Below are positions 31,660-40,560 of a stretch of DNA of 45,544 nucleotides, piece by piece (position 1 is the stretch's first letter; each line of letters opens with the position of its first letter). The position numbers were made by a program, and so were the translations under genes. This DNA comes from Candidatus Gastranaerophilales bacterium (GTDB taxonomy: Bacteria; Cyanobacteriota; Vampirovibrionia; Gastranaerophilales; Gastranaerophilaceae). Below the pieces are notes generated by a model that saw only the letters and a list, made by a program, of their open reading frames with translations, searched no databases and was not told the DNA's origin. The stretch is taken from assembly GCA_944325905.1 (NCBI GenBank), contig CALVBY010000006.1, positions 1 through 45,544 of the forward strand, written 5' to 3'.

Positions 31660-32280
31660 ATGATACAAGGATATAGTTTTGAATTGATTACAGGCCCGAT
31701 GAGCTGCGGAAAAACTGAAGAGTTGTTACGCAGAATAAGACGCTGTATTATCGCAAAGAAAAAAGTTAAAGTAATTTCACCTGATGTTGATACACGTTCA
31801 AAAGGTGATTATATTGAATCAAGAAACGGATTATGGCTTGATGCTATAAAGGTTAAACATTCTATTCAAATTTTAAGTGTTGTAAAACCTGATGATGAAA
31901 TCGTAGCAATTGATGAGTTGCAATTCTTTGACAGCAACATTGTTAAGGTTATATCAAAACTTATGGAAGAAGGTAAAAGAGTAATAGGGACAGGTTTGGA
32001 GCTTGATTTTAAAGCAGAACCTTTTGGATCAATGCCTGAATTGATGTGTATTGCAACCTCTGTCGACAAGCTTCATGCAGTATGTATGAAATGCGGTTGC
32101 GATCATGCAACAAGAACACAAAGATTAATTGACGGAAAACCGGCCGATAAAAATTCACCACTGATTATGATTGGCGGAGACGAAACTTATGAAGCTCGAT
32201 GCATTAAGTGTTATGAACTTCCTGATGCACATCCTAAAGAAAAACGAGGCCTAAAACTTTTACAATTTGAACATAAGTAA
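31660..32280 (+). CDS. tdk: Thymidine kinase
   Basis: Salvage phosphorylation of thymidine/deoxyuridine by ATP. The 206-residue type II enzyme has the P-loop GPMSCGKTEELLRR (12-25), the catalytic Glu in AIDELQFF (E86), the lasso-type region near GGDETYEARCIKC, and zinc-binding cysteines (CMKCGCDHA; CIKC). Length is normal. TATAAT at 31613-31618 and a GGGG-rich leader precede it; a perfect hairpin terminator follows. Confidence 0.95.
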   Translation: MIQGYSFELITGPMSCGKTEELLRRIRRCIIAKKKVKVISPDVDTRSKGDYIESRNGLWLDAIKVKHSIQILSVVKPDDEIVAIDELQFFDSNIVKVISKLMEEGKRVIGTGLELDFKAEPFGSMPELMCIATSVDKLHAVCMKCGCDHATRTQRLIDGKPADKNSPLIMIGGDETYEARCIKCYELPDAHPKEKRGLKLLQFEHK

Positions 32281-32281
32281 T

Positions 32282-32308
32282 AAAAATGTGGAACTATTCC
32301 ACATTTTT
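32282..32308 (+). terminator. tdk terminator
   Basis: AAAAATGTGGAA-CTA-TTCCACATTTTT: a 12-bp perfect stem with a 3-nt loop, ending in T. Confidence 0.9.
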
Positions 32309-32414
32309 AATATATATGGTATTATGTTTTTTATAAACAACTTTTATTTTTTATGGAACTAATTTTATAAAAAAACATCTATAAAAAAGTAAGAGTTAGG
32401 TGGAGGAATATTTA

Positions 32415-33635
32415 GTGAGAAATCTTATGAGGAAAAGTTTTATATTTTTGTGGACATTCCTGATATTATTCGGCTGTGTCGTCAAGAATTATAGTATGGC
32501 ATATACGCCTGTTGAGCTTTATGACAATGTTTGGAGACTTATAAACACAAAATTTGTAGACCAAACAAATAACAACCAAGATTGGTCTAAGTGGCGTCAT
32601 AAATACGACAAGGTCATAAAGACAAATGAAGATGCATATGTAGCAATTAATACCATGATAGCAAGTTTAAATGACCCATATACAAAGTTTTTAGATCCAA
32701 AAGAATTTGCTGAAGAAACAAGTTCAATCAAAGGTTCTTTAAAAGGCATAGGTATTCAAATAGGTGTAAAAGACGGAAAGTTAATGGTAATTGCGCCGAT
32801 TGAAGACACACCTGCAGAAAAGGCCGGATTGTTAGCAGATGATGAAATCCTTGAAATTGACGGTAAAAGCACAAAAGGTATAACCGTTGACAAGGCTGCT
32901 GATCAAATACGCGGAAAAGAAGGTACAACAGTAACATTGCTTATCAAGCGTAAAGATATGGCACCGAAATTGTACACCATTACTCGTGCTGAAATCGAAA
33001 TCAAATCAATTTCACAAAAATTACCTGATAATATTACATTACCGAACGATATCGGCTATATAAGACTAAGTTCTTTCATAAGCAGAAATGCTTCAAAAGA
33101 ATTCGGCGATATATTAACAAATTCACCTGATAAGAAAGGGTTCATTATTGACCTTCGTTCAAACCCCGGAGGATTATTGAGTAATGCCATCTATATTTCA
33201 GACATGTTTCTTGACGGCGGAGTAATTGTAAGCACCGTTGACAGAGATGGTTACAAAGAAACTCAAAGAGCTTCAAAAGGGGTAATTACAAATAAACCAA
33301 TCGTAGTCCTTATTAACAAAGGTTCTGCATCAGCAAGTGAAATTTTCTCAGGTGCAATAAAAGACAACCATAGAGGTATCATTATCGGAGAACAATCCTT
33401 CGGAAAAGGTCTTGTCCAAGAAATTAACAAACTTCCATATGAATCAGGAATTAATATAACAATCCAAAAATATTTGACTCCAAACGGAACTGATATTAAT
33501 AAAAAAGGAATAACACCTGATTTGGTTGTTGAATTAACTGAAGAAAATGTCAAAAACAAAGATGATGTACAGTTAAAAAGAGCAATCGAAGTTATGCAAA
33601 ATATAATCGGAGGCAAAGCTGTAGCAAATCAATAG
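32415..33635 (+). CDS. ctpA: Carboxyl-terminal processing protease (S41)
   Basis: Exported serine protease that trims or degrades envelope proteins from their C-termini. The 406-residue protein has an N-terminal hydrophobic signal/anchor (SFIFLWTFLILFGCVV), a PDZ domain (about 100-180: GIGIQIGVKDGKLMVIAPIEDTPA, KAGLLADDEILEIDG) and the S41 core with the catalytic Ser in NKGSASASEIFSGA and Lys in GEQSFGKGLVQ. The GTG at 32415 is preferred: it lies 7 nt after GGAGGA, whereas the upstream frame start would include that SD. Confidence 0.95.
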   Translation: MRNLMRKSFIFLWTFLILFGCVVKNYSMAYTPVELYDNVWRLINTKFVDQTNNNQDWSKWRHKYDKVIKTNEDAYVAINTMIASLNDPYTKFLDPKEFAEETSSIKGSLKGIGIQIGVKDGKLMVIAPIEDTPAEKAGLLADDEILEIDGKSTKGITVDKAADQIRGKEGTTVTLLIKRKDMAPKLYTITRAEIEIKSISQKLPDNITLPNDIGYIRLSSFISRNASKEFGDILTNSPDKKGFIIDLRSNPGGLLSNAIYISDMFLDGGVIVSTVDRDGYKETQRASKGVITNKPIVVLINKGSASASEIFSGAIKDNHRGIIIGEQSFGKGLVQEINKLPYESGINITIQKYLTPNGTDINKKGITPDLVVELTEENVKNKDDVQLKRAIEVMQNIIGGKAVANQ

Positions 33636-33651
33636 AAGATTATTTCCAAAG

Positions 33652-33681
33652 AAAAACTCCCAAAGTTTTTGGGAGTTTTTT
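33652..33681 (+). terminator. ctpA terminator
   Basis: AAAAACTCCCAAA with its complement TTTGGGAGTTTTT around a very short loop, followed by T. Confidence 0.88.
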
Positions 33682-33712
33682 ATTTGTATAAAAATGTTTT
33701 CCAAATACCTGA

Positions 33713-33741
33713 TTGACAATTATAATTTGAATTACTATAAT
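33713..33741 (+). promoter_or_regulatory. Perfect consensus leaderless promoter of hisS
   Basis: TTGACA (33713-33718), exactly 17 bp, TATAAT (33736-33741), then 6 nt and the ATG at 33748. This is the clearest leaderless promoter in the window and excludes the longer frame from 33694, which contains it. Confidence 0.88.
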
Positions 33742-33747
33742 CTACTT

Positions 33748-34983
33748 ATGACAAAAATAATTAACGTAATTAAAGGAACACATGACATTTTACCTCAAGA
33801 AGTTGAGCAATGGCATTTTTTAGAAGAAAATGCTCTCAAAATTTTTAGCAGGTACGGTTATAAAGAAATAAGAACCCCAATTTTTGAAGCAACCGAACTC
33901 TTTGCAAGAGGTGTTGGCGATACAACAGATATCGTTAATAAAGAAATGTATACTTTTGAAAAAAGTGACCGCTCTTTGACTCTTCGACCTGAAAATACAG
34001 CAGGTGTCGTAAGATCATATATTGAAAATGGTATGTCAAGACTTTCTCCACCGGTAAAACTTTGGTATAAAGGTCCAATGTTCAGATACGAGAGACCTCA
34101 AAAAGGACGTCAAAGACAATTCCACCAAGTGGGTGTGGAAATGTTTGGTGTAAAAGAACCAACCGCTGATGCTGAAGTTATCTTAATGGCAGTTAATTAT
34201 TTGAAAGCACTCGGATTAAACGATTTGGAAGTGGAAATTAATTCTTTAGGCTGTCCAAAGTGCCGTGAAGAATTTAAAAATAATTTAAAAGCTGTTTTGA
34301 AACCTGAATTCAATAATCTTTGTGAAGATTGTCAAAATCGTTATGAAAAAAATCCTTTAAGATTATTGGACTGCAAGGTTGAAAGCTGCAAAGCTATATT
34401 TGAAAAACCAGAAATTCAAAAAGTAATTCAGTCAGATTTTATTTGCGAAGAATGCTCTGAACATTTTACTAAATTAAAGACTTATCTTGACAAATTAGGT
34501 GTAAAATACACTGTAAATAAACTTTTAGTAAGAGGTTTGGACTACTATAACAGAACTGTTTTTGAAATAAAATCAAACAATTTGGGTTCTCAAAATGCTG
34601 TATGCGGCGGCGGAAGATATGACAGCTTGGTCAGAAATCTTGGCGGTGATGATACACCTGCTGTCGGCTGGGCAATGGGAATGGAAAGATTAAACTCACT
34701 TCTTCCTACGCGTGAAAACAAAAAACTTGACGGCTATATTGTTTCAACATCTCCTGCAGATGCTTTTGAACTTGCGGAGGAGTTGAGAAAAGAAGGTTAT
34801 ACTATTGAGTTTGATTTATCAAATAAAAAATTTACAAAACAGCTTGAAAAGGCCTCAAAGATTGCAGATTACGCTCTAATTCTGGGCGAAGATGAAATTA
34901 ATGCCGGAAAAGTTTCCGTAAAAAATCTTGCAACAGGAGAACAAAAAACCGTTTCAAGACAAGAATTAAGGAGTATATTATGA
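33748..34983 (+). CDS. hisS: Histidyl-tRNA synthetase
   Basis: Class II aminoacyl-tRNA synthetase charging tRNA-His. The 411-residue protein has motif 1 (GTHDILPQEVEQW onward), motif 2 (YKGPMFRYERPQKGRQRQFHQVGVEMFG), the His-specific LVRGLDYYNRTVFEI and GGGRYDSL blocks, motif 3 (GWAMGMERL) and an anticodon-binding domain from about 325. Extra cysteines (CPKC; CEDC; CEEC) form a probable zinc-like insertion common in several lineages. The start is fixed by the promoter 6 nt upstream. The stop overlaps the next gene as ATGA. Confidence 0.97.
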   Translation: MTKIINVIKGTHDILPQEVEQWHFLEENALKIFSRYGYKEIRTPIFEATELFARGVGDTTDIVNKEMYTFEKSDRSLTLRPENTAGVVRSYIENGMSRLSPPVKLWYKGPMFRYERPQKGRQRQFHQVGVEMFGVKEPTADAEVILMAVNYLKALGLNDLEVEINSLGCPKCREEFKNNLKAVLKPEFNNLCEDCQNRYEKNPLRLLDCKVESCKAIFEKPEIQKVIQSDFICEECSEHFTKLKTYLDKLGVKYTVNKLLVRGLDYYNRTVFEIKSNNLGSQNAVCGGGRYDSLVRNLGGDDTPAVGWAMGMERLNSLLPTRENKKLDGYIVSTSPADAFELAEELRKEGYTIEFDLSNKKFTKQLEKASKIADYALILGEDEINAGKVSVKNLATGEQKTVSRQELRSIL

Positions 34984-35312
34984 CAAGTCCGGTACACGAC
35001 GTCATAAAAGTTTTGACATCAGCATTCAGAAAAAAATTTGATGATTTCAAAGGGATTTATCTTTTCGGCCAATTTTTGGACGGCAAAAACCATGAAGGTG
35101 AAGATATAGAACTCGTCGCAATTTTTGAGACCGAAGACAAAGCAAAACGGGAAGAAATCTGGCCGATTATCGGAAAAATAGAAACCGAAATGAATGTTTG
35201 TATAGACCTTTATCCTTATACAATAGAGGATTTCAAAAAGGATGAAGATTTATATAATGAGGTAATGGAAGAGGGTATATTTTTTGATGCTCTCGGTATA
35301 ATGAAAGACTAA
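34980..35312 (+). CDS. Degenerate nucleotidyltransferase-fold protein
   Basis: A 110-residue protein resembling MNT-type minimal nucleotidyltransferases: FKGIYLFGQFLDGKNHEGEDIELVAIFE occupies the place of the LFGS-x-A-R-G-x(n)-SDIDL motif, but the GS pair reads GQ and the DxD reads EDIE, so catalysis is doubtful. The later segment NVCIDLYPYTIEDF keeps the strand that normally carries the third carboxylate (CIDL). It overlaps hisS by 4 nt (ATGA) and is followed closely by a small gene, so it is co-expressed with hisS. Confidence 0.65.
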   Translation: MTSPVHDVIKVLTSAFRKKFDDFKGIYLFGQFLDGKNHEGEDIELVAIFETEDKAKREEIWPIIGKIETEMNVCIDLYPYTIEDFKKDEDLYNEVMEEGIFFDALGIMKD

Positions 35313-35327
35313 ATAAAGGGAAAAACA

Positions 35328-35513
35328 ATGGACAAAATTACAATCCGTTCTGACAGAAAAACTGATTACAAATTTCAGTACAAAGGTGAAGATGTTGTAC
35401 TCGGCGCAGGAAAAATTTTAAGCATTGCCGACGGCTTGGAACATGTTGTTTTACCAACCTGTGCAATGAAGATTATGAATAACCTCATTGTTATAAAAGA
35501 CGACGTAAAATAG
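35328..35513 (+). CDS. Small beta-rich protein, 61 aa
   Basis: MDKITIRSDRKTDYKFQYKGEDVVLGAGKI and the remainder suggest a short all-beta protein. AAAGGG precedes the ATG, 15 nt after the previous stop, placing it third in a hisS operon. No family recognised. Confidence 0.65.
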   Translation: MDKITIRSDRKTDYKFQYKGEDVVLGAGKILSIADGLEHVVLPTCAMKIMNNLIVIKDDVK

Positions 35514-35542
35514 CTTTTTATTTAAATATTTATCTTTAATTA

Positions 35543-35568
35543 GTTGCAGAAACATGTTTTTCTACAAC
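35543..35568 (-). terminator. Hairpin at the porin gene end
   Basis: GTTGTAGAAA and TTTCTGCAAC pair on the minus strand (one G-T pair) around a short loop. The stem includes the porin stop codon. The following T-run is weak, so termination is only probable. Confidence 0.5.
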
Positions 35569-36833
35569 AATATTTGTGTGCCAAGCATAAGCCTGTGACT
35601 GTCTTCTAAATTTTGATTGTCACAGTAAACATAATTCAATAAAATTTTCATACCTTGCCCGATAACATAATAATTTATACCGGCAGAATACTCACGTCTT
35701 ATATCTCCATCCATATCCCTGTTCGGATCAAATTGGTCAAAACGTGCAACAAGCTGCACTTTTGGCGTCAACTTATAACCGATTGTTGTATAAAAGCCCT
35801 CTGCTTTATCCGTACTTAATACACGTGCATTATAGCCGTCAGCAATTGCATACTCTGCATTTATCATAAAATCTTTATAATTCCAGCCGACATATGCACC
35901 TCCGACAGTGTAATTTTCGTGTCTTTTTCCGGCGTTTAAACCGCCGCCGACAACCAGCTTACCATATCTGCCGTCTGTTTTTCCCAATGGTTTAAGGTTA
36001 ACCCAGCCTGTAAATTCGGCACCGGGGAAAAATTCTTTGAAAAATCTATCCGAACTGTTAGCCGCTAAACTATAATCCACCAGTGAATAGTTTCCTATAA
36101 CTCTCACACCAAATGCACGTGTATTACCGAAAGTTCTGGCAATCTGTGATCTTAAGATAAAAGGAACATAAGTGGTACTCATGCCGCCTTCAACACCAAC
36201 CTGATTTCTAGAATTACCAATCATTATTTGATGATTTGGTATTGCAGTATTTACAATATAGGCATCACTTATAAGATTTTGAAAAAATGTTCTTTCACTT
36301 GTTGGCGTCAATTTAAACTGTAATTTAAAATCCGTCTTGTATTCCGGATTTAACTGTCCCATCATACCTACGTCAATAGATGTAACATCATAGTCGCCGT
36401 CAAAATCACTTTCCATAAAGTTAAATGACAAGTTACCACGGTATTTTCCGTAAAATTGTATTCTATCAATTGGTCCTTTATCTAAATCAACAGTTAATAT
36501 ATCTTTTAAAAGATAATTACTATAATCTGTTCTCGTAACCTCTGCCTTTAACGATTTTTCTATTTTATAAAATAAAGAACCTTCTTCTCTATTTATGGGA
36601 TCTCCAAGATGCTTAAACATGAAAAAATTTTCTTCAGTACTATCAATTAATATATCTTTATCATCAATAACACCATCATTATTTAAATCTCGTGTTGGTA
36701 ATTTTGTATTTTTAGGAAGTATAATTTCTTTTTCAAAAACATTTTTTTCAACAGAAACATCTTCTACGGCAAAAGTAGTCGTAGCGGGTAATATCAACAA
36801 ACCTAATATAAAAATTTTCAAAAGGGTATTCAC
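35562..36833 (-). CDS. Outer membrane porin-like beta-barrel with EF-hand-type motif
   Basis: A 423-residue exported protein: signal peptide (LLKIFILGLLILPATTTFA), then a short linker with a calcium-loop motif DLNNDGVIDDKDI (about 49-61), then a long run of alternating beta strands with aromatic girdles (IQFYGKYRGNLSFNF; FKLQFKLTPTSERTFF; GGAYVGWNYKDFMINAEYA; QLVARFDQFDPNRDMDGDI), ending MLGTQILL. This fits an OprO/OprP-like phosphate-selective porin or similar barrel. The DxNxDGxIDxxD loop is dockerin/EF-hand-like and unusual in a porin; FDGDYDVTSID may be a second such loop. The start is GTG at 36833, 7 nt after TATATT; a TTG 12 nt later is an alternative. Confidence 0.78.
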   Translation of the reverse strand: MNTLLKIFILGLLILPATTTFAVEDVSVEKNVFEKEIILPKNTKLPTRDLNNDGVIDDKDILIDSTEENFFMFKHLGDPINREEGSLFYKIEKSLKAEVTRTDYSNYLLKDILTVDLDKGPIDRIQFYGKYRGNLSFNFMESDFDGDYDVTSIDVGMMGQLNPEYKTDFKLQFKLTPTSERTFFQNLISDAYIVNTAIPNHQIMIGNSRNQVGVEGGMSTTYVPFILRSQIARTFGNTRAFGVRVIGNYSLVDYSLAANSSDRFFKEFFPGAEFTGWVNLKPLGKTDGRYGKLVVGGGLNAGKRHENYTVGGAYVGWNYKDFMINAEYAIADGYNARVLSTDKAEGFYTTIGYKLTPKVQLVARFDQFDPNRDMDGDIRREYSAGINYYVIGQGMKILLNYVYCDNQNLEDSHRLMLGTQILL

Positions 36834-36897
36834 AAATATTAATATATCACAAACTTATTGCAATTCATGATATTTTTATTGTATATTATTTATTACT

Positions 36898-38322
36898 ATG
36901 ACATATGTAACAAAAAATAATAAATATACGAAAACCCATGCCCCAATTATTGAAGCATTGAAAAAGGCATACGAAAACCCCTCTTACCAATTTCACATTC
37001 CTGGTCATACAAGAGGGAAGGGTTCTTTACCTGAATTTAGACAACTTATAGGCAAAAAAGCTTTATCAATTGATACAACTGATGAATTTGATAATCTTGG
37101 CACACTTCATCCTGCTACAGGACCTATAAAAGAAGCTCAAGAGCTTGCAGCAAAGGCTTTTGGTGCTAAAAAAACTTTCTTTTTATTAAATGGATCTACT
37201 GCAGGAAATCTTGCCCTTGCAATGGGATTAACAAAAAAAGGTCAAAAAATTATAACAAACAGAAATTGTCATCGTTCTGTATTAACCGGTATGATAATCT
37301 CGGGTGCCGAACCTCTTTGGCTTGTTCCTGAAAGGTTTGAGGACTGGGGTATCTGGGGTAATGTAAACCCTGAACGTGTTGAAGAAATGCTCAAAACACA
37401 TGATGATGTTTCAATGGTTTGGATTACAAACCCAACATATGAAGGTGTTGTTTCTGATATCAAATCAATTTCTGCTATATGCAAAAGATTTAATGTTCCA
37501 TTAATAGTTGATGAAGCACATGCTTGTTTGTGGAATTTTAATGACCATTTACCTACATCTGCCTTGAAACTTGGAGCTGATGCCGTTGTTCATTCACTCC
37601 ACAAAACAGGCGGAAGTATGAGTCAAAGCTCAATGTTACATATCGCAGAAAATTCTTTAATTGATGTTGATGCTGTTGAAAAAGCATTAAAATTGTTACA
37701 TACAACAAGTCCTTCTTTGATGCTTTTGGCAAGCTTGGATGCAGCACGTGCTAATTTGGATAGTCCAAGAGGCAGAAAACAACTCCAAAGAGCTATTTCT
37801 AACGCTAAATATTTACGCCAAGAAATAGATAAAATGGAACATATCCATCAGTTGAAACCTGATTTTGGATATAAAACAGACGTTACAAAAGTGTTTATTA
37901 AAGCTGATGGCTTGTCAGGAAAACGTTTGGAATCAATATTAGAAATTGATTTTAATATTGAAGTTGAAAGTGCCTCAGATGCAGGCTTATTATTGTTATC
38001 TAATATTGGCAATAAACGTTCTGAAATTCAATACTTGGTTGATTGTTTGAAAAAAATTGATAATACAAATTATTCAGATATTTGTTATTTGGAAAACAAA
38101 AAACATATGCCAATGCTCACACCTGTAATAAAGGTGAACTTGCGTGATGCATATTATTCTGCAAAAGAAACCATACCAAAATCACAGGCAATAGGCAGAA
38201 TTTCAGCAGAAATAATTGCAGAATGCCCCCCGGGAATTGCTGTATTGCTTCCTGGTGAATTAATAACCGAAAGCCACATGCCTTATTTGACAGATTATGA
38301 ATTTATCGAAGTTATAAAATAA
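36898..38322 (+). CDS. Orn/Lys/Arg decarboxylase (aspartate aminotransferase fold)
   Basis: PLP-dependent basic amino-acid decarboxylase, first step of polyamine or cadaverine synthesis. The 474-residue protein matches the short (about 480) form typified by Bacillus SpeA: FHIPGHTRGKG (about 23-33), DTTDEFDNLGTLHPATGPI, FLLNGSTAGNLA, the cofactor-carboxylate-type VDEAHACLW and the PLP lysine in HSLHKTGGSMSQSSML. The C-terminal wing (LTPVIKVNLRDAYYSAKETIP; CPPGIAVLLPGELIT) is complete. Substrate (arginine, lysine or ornithine) cannot be decided by eye. It ends 2 nt from the convergent TPR gene. Confidence 0.9.
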   Translation: MTYVTKNNKYTKTHAPIIEALKKAYENPSYQFHIPGHTRGKGSLPEFRQLIGKKALSIDTTDEFDNLGTLHPATGPIKEAQELAAKAFGAKKTFFLLNGSTAGNLALAMGLTKKGQKIITNRNCHRSVLTGMIISGAEPLWLVPERFEDWGIWGNVNPERVEEMLKTHDDVSMVWITNPTYEGVVSDIKSISAICKRFNVPLIVDEAHACLWNFNDHLPTSALKLGADAVVHSLHKTGGSMSQSSMLHIAENSLIDVDAVEKALKLLHTTSPSLMLLASLDAARANLDSPRGRKQLQRAISNAKYLRQEIDKMEHIHQLKPDFGYKTDVTKVFIKADGLSGKRLESILEIDFNIEVESASDAGLLLLSNIGNKRSEIQYLVDCLKKIDNTNYSDICYLENKKHMPMLTPVIKVNLRDAYYSAKETIPKSQAIGRISAEIIAECPPGIAVLLPGELITESHMPYLTDYEFIEVIK

Positions 38323-38324
38323 TC

Positions 38325-39725
38325 TTACGAAATACTTACCAAGGTATTACTGATTTCTGTCATAAGATTAATATCGTTTGTCTTGCGTGCATATTTTTGC
38401 GCTTTTTCTAAAAGATTTTTGGCCTTTTCTTCGTTCTTATATTCAAGCATAATTTCAGCTGCATTCAAATAATTTTGTGCAACTTTTTGTGGTGAATCAG
38501 AATCAATATAATTTTTAACAGCTTTTGAATATGCCTTTAAAGCTTCAGGTGAATCTCCAAATTTATCATAAGCATCACCAAGACTTGATGATACATATCC
38601 TTTTACTTTCGCATTATCTGTTTCATCAGCAATAGTATCAGCAACTTCAAAATAGTCAAAGGCTGTTTTTTCATACATGTCAGAATAAATATTTCCTATT
38701 TTTGCCAAAGAAGTTGATTGTACTGTCAAATTTTCAGCCTCTCCGGCAAATGAAATTGTACTAAAATAATGATCTATTGCAGGTTCTATTTGATTTACGT
38801 CATTATAAATTTCTGCCATTGAATAATGTGCGCGGGTTTTTACATTACAATCTTGGGTTCTTTGGACAGATTGATTATAACTTTTTAGAGCTTGAGCTAA
38901 ATAGTCATGATCATCATATATTTTTCCGACCTCTAAGAATATTTTTGATTGTGTTTCTTTATCATCAAGTTCATTTGCTCTGTTTAAAGCAGTTTGAAAT
39001 GCCTCTATAGCTTCCTTTGGTTTGTTTGCATAAGTCATTTTTTTTGCTTTTATAAACAGTTTTTTTAATTCGGAATCTTGAGGAATAAACGGGTTGATTT
39101 GTTCTTGTTGGACTTCTTCTGCTTGTTGAGATCTGTTTTGAGTGTCTTCCGGAAATTTAACCAAAAATTCAGGATTAATATCATTTTCATTATATTTAAA
39201 ATCTATTTGTTGTAAGAAAAGAGCATCTACCCAATTTTCAACAACTTTTGAATCTTTATCAAGAGTTTTGGAAATATAATTATCTAAAATTGAAGCTGCG
39301 TTTTTTAAGTTTGATTTAATAAGTTTGCTGTTTGGAGTTTCTTTAGTAACTTGTTTTTCAATCAAAGCAAGATAGCCGCTTACTTCTTCTTTTAAATCCT
39401 CCGGTGTACCTATAGCAATAGCAGTATTTTTAAAATCCTTAAGTATTTGGGCAATATTTATATTAGGATTGCGTTGAGCGAGAGCTGTTGCAACTTCATT
39501 TGGGTATGGTACTGAAAGCTGTTCGGTGGTTAATTGTTGAGGTTGGTATGCTGCTGTATTTCTATCAACATATTGTAAACCTTTGCTTCTACTATTTTGA
39601 TTTGTTTGTTCTTCTCTTTGAGCATTAGAAGTTGAACGTTCTTGGTCTTCTTTTTTCTTGACCTGATTACGCCTGTCTTGGACAAAATATGGACGTTGAT
39701 ATACGCTGTTTAAGTTCAACCCCAT
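38325..39725 (-). CDS. Large TPR-repeat protein
   Basis: A 466-residue protein. The N-terminus (about 1-70) is polar and glutamine-rich, beginning MGLNLNSVYQRPYFVQD; a helical segment follows (about 75-190); from about 215 to the end there are six or seven tetratricopeptide repeats of about 36-40 residues (AIEAFQTALNRANELDD; AQALKSYNQSVQRTQD; AIDHYFSTISFAGEAE; ALKAYSKAVKNYIDS; AKNLLEKAQKYARK). No signal peptide. AGAGGT supports the start. It probably serves as a scaffold; partners are unknown. Confidence 0.85.
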   Translation of the reverse strand: MGLNLNSVYQRPYFVQDRRNQVKKKEDQERSTSNAQREEQTNQNSRSKGLQYVDRNTAAYQPQQLTTEQLSVPYPNEVATALAQRNPNINIAQILKDFKNTAIAIGTPEDLKEEVSGYLALIEKQVTKETPNSKLIKSNLKNAASILDNYISKTLDKDSKVVENWVDALFLQQIDFKYNENDINPEFLVKFPEDTQNRSQQAEEVQQEQINPFIPQDSELKKLFIKAKKMTYANKPKEAIEAFQTALNRANELDDKETQSKIFLEVGKIYDDHDYLAQALKSYNQSVQRTQDCNVKTRAHYSMAEIYNDVNQIEPAIDHYFSTISFAGEAENLTVQSTSLAKIGNIYSDMYEKTAFDYFEVADTIADETDNAKVKGYVSSSLGDAYDKFGDSPEALKAYSKAVKNYIDSDSPQKVAQNYLNAAEIMLEYKNEEKAKNLLEKAQKYARKTNDINLMTEISNTLVSIS

Positions 39726-39852
39726 TTATATACCTCTGGTTTTACATAACTATCTTACATTAACTACTGTTTTTTTAACTCATTCTTTTGTATGACTTAT
39801 ATTTAAGGTTTTTTGAACAGTTGTCAATTGAGTTTATGCTAAAATTATTCTC

Positions 39853-40560
39853 ATGAAAGAAATTTTTTTAGACAATAAAATAGCTTTTAATTATTATGAA
39901 AATAATAAAAATGAAATCCTTATAATTGCTCCTGGGTGGTTTATGACAAAGGACAGCAAAATATTTTGTGAAATTGCGGAAACTTTTGAATCATTTTTTG
40001 ATATCGCTGTCATAGATTTTAGAGGCCATGGAAAAAGCAAAGGTTTTTTTTCTTTTTCAGCCAAAGAACATGAGGATTTAAGGGCACTTATAGAATATTT
40101 GCGATCTAAATATAAAAACATTTACCTTATGGGGTTTTCACTGGGTGCAGCAACGAGCTTAATTTATTCTTCAATAGAACAAAGAGTGAATAAATTAATT
40201 TTAGTTTCAGTGCCGAGTTGTTTTTCAAAAATAGAAAACCAAATTTGGCAAAAAAATGCTTGGGTACCTACATTTAAAAAATTTGAGTTAAAAAGATGGC
40301 TTTCCATAAGACCTTCTTTTATACCTTATAAAAAAATTAAACCTATTAATGTAATTAATAAAGTAGATATACCTATACTGTTTGTGACAGGGGAGAAAGA
40401 TCCTATAGTTTTTCCTTGGCACACTGTAAAATTATATGAAAAATATACCGGAACAAAGTTACTAAAAATATTCGAAAATGGTAAACACGCAGAAGACATT
40501 TTTGTAGAAAATAAAGCGGAATTTACAAAAATTTGTTTGGATTGGCTGCTTAACCGATAA
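39853..40560 (+). CDS. Alpha/beta hydrolase
   Basis: A 235-residue serine hydrolase-fold protein: oxyanion-type strand ILIIAPGWFM (about 18-27), VIDFRGHGKSKG (about 54-65), nucleophile elbow LMGFSLGAA (about 95, G-F-S-L-G), Asp in VTGEKDPIVFPWH and His in ENGKHAEDIF, so the triad Ser-Asp-His is complete. The substrate is unknown. TG-C-TAAAAT (39837-39845) ends 7 nt before the ATG and no SD is present. It overlaps the convergent U32 gene by 11 nt. Confidence 0.88.
   Translation: MKEIFLDNKIAFNYYENNKNEILIIAPGWFMTKDSKIFCEIAETFESFFDIAVIDFRGHGKSKGFFSFSAKEHEDLRALIEYLRSKYKNIYLMGFSLGAATSLIYSSIEQRVNKLILVSVPSCFSKIENQIWQKNAWVPTFKKFELKRWLSIRPSFIPYKKIKPINVINKVDIPILFVTGEKDPIVFPWHTVKLYEKYTGTKLLKIFENGKHAEDIFVENKAEFTKICLDWLLNR

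Noticed and set aside
33694-33747. N-terminal extension of hisS from 33694
   Set aside because: The segment contains a perfect consensus promoter, and the extension does not resemble HisRS.
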